Assembly: GCF_008923365.1 (NCBI RefSeq)
Contig: NZ_WBMR01000054.1
Location: 1 to 48,701 of the forward strand
Source: Actinomadura montaniterrae
Lineage (GTDB): Bacteria > Actinomycetota > Actinomycetes > Streptosporangiales > Streptosporangiaceae
Direction of reading: 5' to 3'
Length of the DNA stretch: 48,701 nucleotides
Position numbers and translations under genes: made by a program
Part shown: in pieces, positions 15,788-25,000 of the stretch
How the letters are laid out: every line of letters begins with the position of its first letter
Numbering within the stretch: position 1 is the first letter of the stretch
The notes under the pieces: generated by a model
Database searches by the model: none
Told to the model about the DNA's origin: nothing
Seen by the model: the letters and a program-made list of their open reading frames with translations, nothing else

Positions 15788-16777
15788 TCAGACGCCGAGG
15801 ATACCGGCGGCCGGGAGATCGAGGCCGGGGAGCAGTTCGCCGAAGTGCTCGCCGAGCCAGCCCTCGTCGTAAATGGAGTCGAGGTAGCGTTCGCCGAGGT
15901 CGGGCGCGATGGCGACGGCGACGGGCTGCTCGCCGGGGTACTTGGCGTCCAGCCAGCGGGACGCGCCGGACACCACGGTGCCGGTCGAGCCGCCGAACAG
16001 GAACCCGCGCGAGGACAGCGCGTGCACGGTGCGGATCGTGTCGGGCTCGGCGACGTGCACGACGTCGTCGATGTAGGACTCGTCGACGAGCGCGGGCTTG
16101 GCGCTGGTGCCGAGGCCGGGGACCATGCGCTGCTCGGGGATGCCGCCGAAGGTGACCGAGCCGACGGCGTCGACCGCCACGATCGTGACGGGGCGGTGGT
16201 GCTCGCGGAAGTAGCGGGCGCAGCCCATGAGGGTGCCGGTGGTGCCCGCCCCGACGAAGAGGACCTCCAGGTCGGGGAACTGCCGGTCGATCGCCGGCGC
16301 GGTCCCGCGGTAGTGGGCGAGCCAGTTGTTGCGGTTCGCGTACTGGTTCAGCCAGACGTACCCGTCGCCGGACGCGCACAGGTCCTGGACGTACCTGATG
16401 CGGCCGCCGAGGTACCCGCCGTTGGCGTCCTTGTCGGCGACGACGCGGACCTCGGCGCCGAGGGCGCGCATGACCCGCACCGAGGCGGGGTTGCAGCGCG
16501 GGTCGGTGACGCAGACGAACCGCAGGCCGCGGTCGGCGGCGATCAGGCTGAGCGCGATGCCGAGGTTGCCGGAGGACGACTCGACGATCGTCGAGCCGGG
16601 GGAGAGCACGCCCTCCCGCTCGGCGGCCTCCACCATCGCGGCCGCCGCCTTCAGTTTCACCGAGCCGGCGAAATTGAATCCCTCGCATTTGAGGAAGAGT
16701 GGACGGTCGAGGACGTGGCGCAGATCGACGTAAAGGTCGTCCACATTGAAATCCTGCGGCGAGGTGATTATCGGCAC
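15788..16777 (-). CDS. sbnA: SbnA-like PLP synthase for L-2,3-diaminopropionate synthesis
   Basis: This 329-residue fold-type II PLP enzyme of the cysteine synthase family has its Schiff-base Lys in FNFAGSVKLKAAAAM. Substrate loop ESSSGNLGIALS and PLP-phosphate loop GAGTTGTLMG are also present. SbnA condenses O-phospho-L-serine with L-glutamate to N-(2-amino-2-carboxyethyl)-L-glutamate, the substrate of SbnB. I chose the GTG at 16777 (preceded by AGGG), giving a length near that of SbnA; a GTG at 16840 would add 21 residues without a ribosome-binding site. The gene diverges from the A* adenylation gene over 244 bp, so Dap supply and its presumed activation are likely co-regulated. Confidence 0.9.
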   Translation of the reverse strand: MPIITSPQDFNVDDLYVDLRHVLDRPLFLKCEGFNFAGSVKLKAAAAMVEAAEREGVLSPGSTIVESSSGNLGIALSLIAADRGLRFVCVTDPRCNPASVRVMRALGAEVRVVADKDANGGYLGGRIRYVQDLCASGDGYVWLNQYANRNNWLAHYRGTAPAIDRQFPDLEVLFVGAGTTGTLMGCARYFREHHRPVTIVAVDAVGSVTFGGIPEQRMVPGLGTSAKPALVDESYIDDVVHVAEPDTIRTVHALSSRGFLFGGSTGTVVSGASRWLDAKYPGEQPVAVAIAPDLGERYLDSIYDEGWLGEHFGELLPGLDLPAAGILGV

Positions 16778-17021
16778 GCTGTCACCCTGGACTGAAGAAA
16801 CAATTCCCTCATCTTCCCCCGAAGTCGCCGCGGGCCTCACGCCAGACCATGGCGGAGCCTCACCGTACCTTCGGGCATGTTCCGTCGCAACCCCCGATTA
16901 CCTGCGAGTAGGGTCCAATCCGGGGAATCCGGAGCGGTGCGGACCGGAGCCGGACATAAGCTATGGCCCCCACTTCTTTTGCCGATGACGGTGGAGAAGA
17001 ACGACATCACGGAGAGTGAAG
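16778..17021. promoter_or_regulatory. Divergent promoter region between sbnA and the A* adenylation gene
   Basis: This 244-bp region must drive the Dap genes leftward and A* rightward. It is AT-richer than the flanks. It holds GAGTAGG (16906-16912), the same half-site as in the palindrome at 18767-18780 in the NRPS leader. GGTCC at 16912-16916 and GGACC further downstream could pair as an imperfect stem. A clear GGAGAG ribosome-binding site (17011-17016) precedes the A* ATG. No complete operator repeat is seen. Confidence 0.45.
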
Positions 17022-18536
17022 ATGAGCGCTCGCGGCCCGGCCGTGGATCGGCTGCTGCCCCTGGACGGCCTGCCCGTCCTCGCCGTGCCCGCCGGCGAGG
17101 CGGACCGGGCGCGGGAGCTGGCGGCGCGGCACGGCCTGGTGCGCGAGCACGGCGTCGACCTGGCCGACCCGCTGATCACCCGGGTGGAGCGGTTCGCCGC
17201 CGAGCGGGACCGGCCCGCGGTGGCCGACCGGTCCCGGTCGCTGTCCTACTCCGGGCTCGCGGCGGAGGCCCGCCGGCTGGCCGCGCTGCTGGAGGGCGCG
17301 GGCGTCGAGCCCGGCACCGTGGTCGGGGTCGGCGGCGGGCGCTGCGCCGCGGTGGTGGCGGCGTTCCTGGCGATCGAGCTGGTCGGCGCGCTGTACGTGC
17401 CGGCCGACGAGACCTGGCCGGCCGGGCGCGTCCGCGACGTCCTCGACCAGGCGGGCGCGTCGGTGCTGGTGGCGGTGGACGAGGGCGGGAGCGCCCCGGC
17501 GCTGCTGGAGGGCGCCGCCGCGGCGGGGTGCCGGGTGCTGCGCGCGGCGGACGCGGCGGGCCTGGCGCCGTGGGCGGGCGAGCCGCGCCTGCACGGCCTG
17601 GACCGCCCCCGGTACGTGCTGTTCACGTCCGGGTCCACGGGCCGGCCGAAGGGCGCCGTCGTCGAGCACCAGGGGATGGTCAACCACCTCTGGGCCAAGA
17701 TCGTCGACCTGGGGCTGACCGGGGACGACGTGCTCGCGTTCACCGCGCCGCTCGGCTTCGACATCTCGATCTGGCAGATGCTGGCCCCGCTGCTGGTGGG
17801 GGGCAGGGTGGACGTGATCGGCGACGAGGTCGCGCACGACCCGGTCGCGTTCGCGAGGGCGGTCGACGAGCAGGGCATCACCGTCGTCGAGCTGGTCCCG
17901 ACCATGGTCCGGCACCTGCTGGACGACCTGCCCGGCGCCCCGGAGGGCGGCCTGGGCGGGCTGCGCTGGATGATCGCGACGGGCGAGGAGCTGCCCGCCG
18001 AGCTGGCGCGCCGCTGGCTGGAGGCGATGCCGCACGCGCGGCTGCTCAACGCCTACGGCCCCACCGAGTGCTCCGACGACGTCACCCACCACACGGTGAC
18101 CGCCGGGGACCTGGACCTGCTGAGGCTGCCGATCGGCACCCCCGTCGTGAACGCGCGCCTGCACGTCCTGCGGGAGGGCGACGACGGCACGTGGACCGCC
18201 TGCGACGTCGGCGAGACCGGCGAGCTGTTCGTCGGCGGCGTGGCCGTCGGGCGCGGCTACCTGGGCAACGACGAGCGGACCCGCGAGGCCTTCTATCGGG
18301 ACCCGTTCGGCGCGTCGCCGACGGGGCGGCTCTACCGGACGGGCGACGCGGTGCGGCTGCTGCCCGCGGGCGCGGGCGGCGAGGGCCGGCCCACGCTGCA
18401 GTACCTGGGGCGCGTCGACCGGCAGGTGAAGATCTCCGGCGTGCGGATGGAGCTGGGCGAGATCGAGGCGGTGCTGCAGCGGCACCCCGGGGTGCGCGCC
18501 GCGGCCGTGGTGGTGCACGAGTACCGGGCCAGGTAG
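17022..18536 (+). CDS. Stand-alone NRPS adenylation protein lacking motifs A9-A10 (A*, split domain N-terminal part)
   Basis: This 504-residue protein is an NRPS adenylation domain with no carrier domain. Motifs A2-A8 are present: A3 LFTSGSTGRPKGAVVEH, A5 NAYGPTECS, A7 YRTGDAVR, and A8 GRVDRQVKISGVRMELGEIE at about 463-482. It then stops after RAAAVVVHEYRAR. The roughly 75 residues holding A9 and A10, with the catalytic lysine, are absent and do not occur in another frame downstream. My reading of the specificity pocket is D-I-W-E-I-T-A-D-D; the Glu at position 278 and acidic 330/331 suit a basic amino acid. The adjacent sbnAB genes make Dap the best guess. Module 2 of the next NRPS carries only the missing part. 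The start ATG at 17022 follows GGAGAG. Confidence 0.9.
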   Translation: MSARGPAVDRLLPLDGLPVLAVPAGEADRARELAARHGLVREHGVDLADPLITRVERFAAERDRPAVADRSRSLSYSGLAAEARRLAALLEGAGVEPGTVVGVGGGRCAAVVAAFLAIELVGALYVPADETWPAGRVRDVLDQAGASVLVAVDEGGSAPALLEGAAAAGCRVLRAADAAGLAPWAGEPRLHGLDRPRYVLFTSGSTGRPKGAVVEHQGMVNHLWAKIVDLGLTGDDVLAFTAPLGFDISIWQMLAPLLVGGRVDVIGDEVAHDPVAFARAVDEQGITVVELVPTMVRHLLDDLPGAPEGGLGGLRWMIATGEELPAELARRWLEAMPHARLLNAYGPTECSDDVTHHTVTAGDLDLLRLPIGTPVVNARLHVLREGDDGTWTACDVGETGELFVGGVAVGRGYLGNDERTREAFYRDPFGASPTGRLYRTGDAVRLLPAGAGGEGRPTLQYLGRVDRQVKISGVRMELGEIEAVLQRHPGVRAAAVVVHEYRAR

Positions 18537-19030
18537 CGGCCGGGACGGGGCGGCCGCCGGCACCGCCCGCACGGAGATCATTTAACGCTCCGTAATCGCA
18601 TTGTCCGTGTTGAGTTGTCAACCTTTGTCATCGGGTGAGCGTCCGGTGTGCGAGCGCCCATGCCGGTGACCGGGTCTTTTGTCACTCCCGTGAGCAATTG
18701 CGGGGGCCAAGTTCTACTTTCGAGGGGATTGCGAGGCATGTGACAGGCTGGTTAACTGTGGCCCCGCTACTCCTGAGTAGGACGATGGGTCGCGGGGCGG
18801 GTCCCGGTCGAGGGCGGAAAGCGGCGGCGCTCTGTATTGGCGGGACCACGGGGCGTCGTACCCCCGGGGGTCCGCGTGCCGCCGCGTTCCCGGAAGGGAC
18901 TCGGGTGAAAGGGGACGGGGAGCAGCCCGATCAGTTCTGTGGTCTTTCTCTTTGAATTTCCGCCCGCCGGCGCCTTCCGGACGCCGTTGCCTGGCATAAA
19001 GCAACCCCCCTTCGACCGGGAAAGCACTTG
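18537..19030 (+). promoter_or_regulatory. 494-bp leader/promoter region of the NRPS operon
   Basis: No gene is visible here; the open frames are short and lack ribosome-binding sites. The sequence is mixed, with AT-rich stretches at 18580-18640, 18690-18760 and 18940-18960. The last runs into a pyrimidine-rich TCTTTCTCTTTG stretch. It contains the palindrome at 18767-18780, the 12-bp perfect palindrome ACCCCCGGGGGT at 18860-18871, and a short GGCCG/CGGCC pairing just after the A* stop that may act as a weak terminator. The NRPS ATG at 19031 is preceded only by a modest GGGAAAG. A promoter for the 22.8-kb operon is expected here, but no -10/-35 pair is convincing. Confidence 0.55.
18767..18780. 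promoter_or_regulatory. Palindrome CTACTC-CT-GAGTAG in the NRPS leader
   Basis: These perfect six-base arms with a two-base centre sit about 250 bp upstream of the first NRPS gene. The right half GAGTAGG recurs at 16906-16912 between sbnA and A*. The dyad is a good candidate operator for a pathway regulator, which is not encoded in the window within the cluster. Confidence 0.5.
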
Positions 19031-22000
19031 ATGTCGTCCACCGAGTACGTCCCTCTTTCGGCCGCTCAGCAGAGCGTCTGGTACGCGCAGCAGCTGGCGC
19101 CCGGAACGCCGATCCATATCGCGCAGTACATCGAGATCGAGGGTCCGCTCGACCACGAACTCTTCGACCGGGTGGCGCGCATCGGGGCGCACGAGGTGCT
19201 GGCGCTGCACGCCCGGTTCGCCGAGCGGGACGGGGCGGTGCGGCAGATCCTCGACCCGGACGCGAGCGTCTCGATTCCCCTGGTGGACCTGTCCGGCGAG
19301 GCGGACCCGGACGCGGCGGCGCGGGCGTGGATGAGGGCGCGGATGGCCGAGCCGCTGCCGCTGGACGGCGAGCGGCTGTTCGTCACCGCGATGCTGCGGC
19401 TGTCGCCCGTCCTGCACCGGTGGTTCATCCGTACGCACCACGCGATCCAGGACGGCCACAGCGGGCCGCTGATCATGCACCGGGCCGCGGAGGTGTACAC
19501 GTCGCTGGCGAACGGCGGCGAGTACGTCCCGGCGGAGCTGGGCGACTACCGCCGGGTGCTCGCCGAGGAGGAGGAGTACCGGGCGTCGGAGCGGTTCGAG
19601 CGGGACCGCGCCTACTGGACGGAGCGGTTCGCCGACAAGCCGGTCGCGGTGAGCCTGGCCGACGACATGGCCGAGCCGACCGCCGACTTCATCAGCCGGG
19701 TCGAGGTCGTCCCGCCGGAAGAGTCCGCGGCGCTCGCGGCGGGGGCGAGGCGGCTCCGCACCGCCACGCAGGGCCTCGCGATCGCGGCGACCGCCGCGTA
19801 CGTGGCGCGGATGACCGGCACCGAGGACGTCATCCTCGGCCTCGCGGTCAGCGGCCGCACCACGCAGGTCGCCCGGGAGACGCCGGCGATGCTGTCGACG
19901 ATCCTGCCGCTGCGCGTGCACGTCCGGCCGGACATGACGGTGGACGAGCTGGTCCGCGCGGCGACGCGGGCGAGCGCGCGGGCGCTGCGGCACCAGCGGT
20001 ACCGCCGCGAGGACCTGCTGCGCGACCTGAAGCTGCTCGGCGAGCGGCGCCGGCTGTACGGGCCCGTCATCAACATCATGGCGTTCGACTACCGGCTCGA
20101 CTTCGCCGGGCTGCCGGCGCGGATGCACGCCATCACGATCGGCCCGATCGACGACCTCGCGATCAACATCTACGACAACCTCGACGGCGCCGGGATCCGG
20201 GTCGACTTCGAGGCGCACCCCGACCTGTACAGCGAGGAGCAGGTCGCGGCGCACCACGACCGGTACATCCGGTTCATGCGCACGCTCGGCGCGGTGGACC
20301 CGTCGACCCCGCTGCGGGACGTGGAGCTGCTCGACGACGCGGAGCGCGACCTCGTCCTGCGGCGGTGGAACGACACGGCGCACCCGGTCGCACCCGCGGT
20401 CGCGCCGGAGCTCGTCGAGGCGCAGGCGGCGCGGACGCCCGATCGGGCCGCGGTCGTCGCCGGCGACGTCCGCCTCTCCTACGCCGACCTCAACGCGCGC
20501 GCGAACCGGCTCGCCCGGCACCTGATCGCGCGCGGCGTCGGCGCCGAGGACTTCGTCGCGCTCGCCCTCCCGCGCGACGAGAACCTCGTCGTCGCGGCGC
20601 TGGCCGTGCTGAAGGCGGGCGCCGCCTACCAGCCGATCGACCTCGCCTACCCGGCGGACCGCATCGCCTACATGCTGGACGACGCCGCGCCCGCCTGCGT
20701 CATCACGACCCGCTCCGCCGAGCTGCCCGGCGGCACGCCCCGCGTCGAGCTCGACGCCCTCGACCTCGGCGGCCTGCCGGGCGACGACGTCACCGACGCC
20801 GACCGCGTCCGGCCGCTCCGCCCGGAGAACCCCGCCTACGTCATCTACACCTCGGGCTCGACGGGCCGCCCGAAGGGCGTCGTCATCTCGCACGCGAACG
20901 TGATCGACTTCTGCGCCGAGTCGATGGTGAGCTACGGCCCGGAGCGGATGCGCCGCGTGCTGTTCTCCACGTCGCTGAACTTCGACGTGTCGCTGTTCGA
21001 GTGGCTGGTGCCGCTGACGATCGGCGGCGAGATCGAGGTCGTCCGCGACCTGCTGGAGGTCGCCGAGCGCGGCGGCTGGTCCGGCTCGCTGATCAGCGGC
21101 GTGCCGTCGGCGGTGTCGGTGCTGCTCGCCCGCAAGGACTTCCGGCTGGAGGTCGGGGACGTGGCGCTCGGCGGGGAGGCGCTCTCGCCGCGGCTGCTGC
21201 GCGACGTCCGCGCGCTGCTGCCGGAGGCGCGGATCTCCAACATCTACGGCCCCACCGAGGCGACCGTCTTCGTGACGGGCTGGTTCGACGACGGCAACGA
21301 CTCCGGGATGGCGCCCATCGGCGGCCCGATGGCCAACACCCGCGCCTACGTGCTGGACGAGCGGCTGCGGCCCGTCCCGGTCGGCGTGCCGGGCGAGCTG
21401 TACGTGGCGGGCGACGGCCTCGCGCGCGGCTACCTGCGCCGCCCGGGGCTGACCGCCGACCGGTTCGTGGCGTGCCCGTTCGGCGGCCCCGGCGAGCGGA
21501 TGTACCGGACGGGCGACCTCGTCCGCTGGAACCGCGACGGGAACATCGAGTACCTCGGCCGCCTCGACCACCAGGTGAAGGTCCGCGGCTTCCGGATCGA
21601 GCTGGGCGAGATCGAGGCGGCGCTGTCGGCGCATCCCGCCGTGACGCAGAGCGTCGTCGTCGCCCGCCGCGACGCCGCCGGCGACACCGTCCTCGTCGGC
21701 TACGTCGTCGGTCCCGACGCCCGGGCGGTGCCCGCGCAGGAGCTGCGCGCGTACGTCGGGAGGACCCTGCCCGGCTACATGGTCCCGTCGGCGATCGTGG
21801 CGCTGGACGCGATGCCGCTCAACCCGAACGGGAAGCTCGACCGGGCCGCGCTGCCCGAGCCGGACCTCGCCGCGCCGGAGTCCGCGCGGGGCCCGCGCGA
21901 CGCCCGCGAGGAGATCCTCAGCGGGATCTTCGCCGACGTCCTCGGCGTCGAGCGGGTCGGCGTCGACGACGGGTTCTTCGACCACGGCGGCGACTCGCTG

Positions 22001-25000
22001 AAGGCGACCCGCGTCGTCGCGCGGGCCCGCGCCGCGCTGAACGTCGAGCTGCCCGTCCGGGCGCTGTTCGAGACGCCGACCGTCGCGGGCCTCGCCGAGC
22101 GGATCGCCGCGTCCGGCGGCGAGACGCGGCGGCCCGCGCTGCGGCCGGTGGAGCGGCCCGACCCGCTGCCGGTGTCGCACGCGCAGGAGCGGCTCTGGTT
22201 CCTCAACCGCCTCGAAGGCCTCACCGCGACCTACAACCTGCCGATCCCGCTGCGGCTGACCGGCGCGGTCGACGTCGAAGCGATGCGCGCCGCGCTCCGC
22301 GACGTCGTCGCCCGGCACGAGTCGCTGCGCACCGTCTTCGGGGACGCCGACGGCGAACCCGTCCAGATCATCCTGGACCCGGCCGACGCCGACCCGCCCC
22401 TGGCGGTCGGCGACGCCGACCCGGACGACGTGTTCGGCGCGGTGTTCGCCGACGCCACGCGCGGCTTCGACCTCGCGTCCGACCTGCCCCTCCGGGCCCA
22501 CCTGTACCGCCTCGGCACGGACGACGCGGGTGAGGACGAGCATCTGCTGCTGCTCGTGCTGCACCACATCGCCGGCGACGGCTGGTCGATGGCGCCGCTG
22601 GCCCGCGACGTCGTCACCGCCTATCTCGCGCGCCGCGACGGGAAGGCGCCCGAGTGGGCGCCGCTGCCCGTCCAGTACGCCGACTACGCGCTCTGGCAGC
22701 GCGAGCTGCTCGGCTCCGAGGACGACCCGGACGGCCTCGCCGCCCGCCAGATCGCCTATTGGAAGGACGCCCTCGCCGGGCTCCCCGACCAGATCGCCCT
22801 GCCGCTGGACCGGCCGCGTCCCGAGCGCGCCTCCTACCGGGGCGGGCGGGCCGCGTTCGAGGTCCCGGCGGACCTGCACGCGGGGCTGCGCGCCGTCGCC
22901 CGCGACCACCAGGTCAGCGTGTTCATGGTGCTGCAGGCCGCGCTCGCCGCGCTGCTCACCCGGCTCGGCGCCGGCACCGACGTGCCGATCGGCTCGCCGA
23001 TCGCGGGCCGCACCGACCAGGCCCTCGACGACCTCGTCGGCGTGTTCGTCAACACCCTCGTGCTGCGCACCGACACCTCCGGCGACCCGTCGTTCGCGGA
23101 GCTGCTCGCGCGGGTCCGCGAGGCCGACCTCGCCGCCTACGCGCACCAGGACGTCCCGTTCGAGCGGCTCGTCGAGGTGCTGAACCCGGTCCGGTCGCTG
23201 GCCCGGCACCCGCTGTTCCAGGTCATGCTGACCCTGCAGAACAACCCCGAGGCGTCCGTCGAGCTGCCCGGGCTGAACGTCGCGGTCGAGCCGGTGGACC
23301 CGGGCGTCGCGAAGTTCGACCTGGAGTTCCTGCTGGAGGACGCCCCGGACGGCGGCCTCACCGGCATCCTGGAGTACGCGCGGGACCTGTTCGACGCCGG
23401 CACCGCCGAGCGGCTCACCGGCTGGTACCTGACCACGCTGGAGCAGGTCGCCGCCACGCGCGCCGCCGTCACCGTGGACGGCCTCGACCTGCCCGGCGTC
23501 ACCCTCGTCGAGGTCGCCGAACCGGCCGCGGGGCCGGTCGAGAAGCGCCTGGTCGCCTACGTCGTCGCCGCGCCCGGCCAGGCCGTCGACCCGGAGGAGC
23601 TGCGCGCGCACGTCCGCGCGAACCTGCCCGAGGCGATGGTCCCCGCCGCCGTCGTCGTGCTGGACGAGCTGCCGCTCACCCCGAACGGCAAGGTCGACAC
23701 CAAGGCGCTGCCGAAGCCGGACCTCGCGCCCGCCGCCCCCGCCGCCGCGCACCGGCCGCCGTCCGGGGCGGCGGAGGAGGCCGTCGCCGCCGTCTTCGCC
23801 GACCTGCTCGGCCTCGACCGCGTCGGCGCCGACGACGACTTCTTCGCGCTCGGCGGCAACTCGCTGATCGCGATGCGGGTCGTCAGCCGCGTCCGCCGGC
23901 TGCTGGACGCCGAGCTGCCCGTCCGCGCGCTGTTCGAGGCGCCGACCGTCGCCGGGCTCGCCGCGCTGCTGGACCGCCGGGACGCCGCGCCCGGACGTCC
24001 CGCGCTGGAGAGGCGCGAGCGGCCCGAGGTCGTGCCGCCGTCGTACGCGCAGCAGCGGCAGTGGTTCCTCAACCGGTTCGAGGGCCCGTCCGCGACGTAC
24101 AACATGCCGATCGCGCTGCGCATCCGCGGCCCGCTCGACGTGGACGCGCTCCGCGCCGCCGTCGGCGACATCGTGGCGCGGCACGAGACGCTCCGCACGA
24201 TCCTGCCCGACAGCGGCGGCGTCCCGCGCCAGCAGGTACTGGACCCGGCGGCGGCCCGGCCGGAACTGGAGATCACCGAGACCACCGAGGCCGCGCTGCC
24301 GGCACGGCTGGCGATGGCCGCCGGCTACGCCTTCGACATCTCCGCCGAGCCGCCGCTGCGCACCCACCTGTTCCGGCTCGGGCCGGACGAGCACGTCGTG
24401 CTGCTGCTCCTGCAGCACGTGGGCGGCGACGGCTGGTCGATGGCGCCGCTGGCCCGCGACGTCCTCACCGCCTACGCGGCGCGCGCGGAGGGCGGGGCGC
24501 CGGAATGGGCGCCGCTGCCCGTCCAGTACGCCGACTACACGCTCTGGCAACAGGAGCTGTTCGGCTCCGAGGACGACCCCGAAAGCCTGATCTCCAAGCA
24601 GATCGCGTACTGGCGGGACGCGCTCGCCGGGCTCCCCGAGGAGCTGGAGCTGCCGGCCGACCGGCCGCGCCCGGCGGAGGCGTCCTACCGCGGCGCGACG
24701 GCCCGGTTCCGCCTCGGCGCCGGCGTTCACGCGGCGCTGCGGAAGCTGTCGCTCGACACCGGCGCCAGCCCGTTCATGGTCGCGCAGGCCGCGTTCGCCG
24801 CGCTGCTGACGCGGCTCGGCGCGGGCACGGACGTGCCGGTCGGGTCGCCGATCGCGGGCCGCACGGACGAGGCGCTGGACGACCTCGTCGGCATGTTCGT
24901 CAACATGCTGGTGTTCCGCACCGACACTTCCGGCGACCCCACGTTCCGTGAGCTCGTCGGGCGGGTCAAGGAGACCGACCTCGCCGCCTACGCGCACCAG

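Noticed and set aside
14724..16688. One long minus-strand frame covering both sbnA and sbnB regions
   Set aside because: The upstream half is a wrong-frame shadow of sbnA; the real sbnB starts at the ATG at 15749 after a ribosome-binding site.
18480..18600. Frameshift explanation for the truncated A* protein
   Set aside because: No frame after 18536 encodes A9 or A10 motifs, and the DNA turns AT-rich within about 40 bp, so a simple frameshift cannot restore the missing end.
18860..18871. Perfect palindrome ACCCCCGGGGGT as an operator
   Set aside because: A low-complexity C/G run in GC-rich DNA forms such palindromes easily; noted but not given separate weight.
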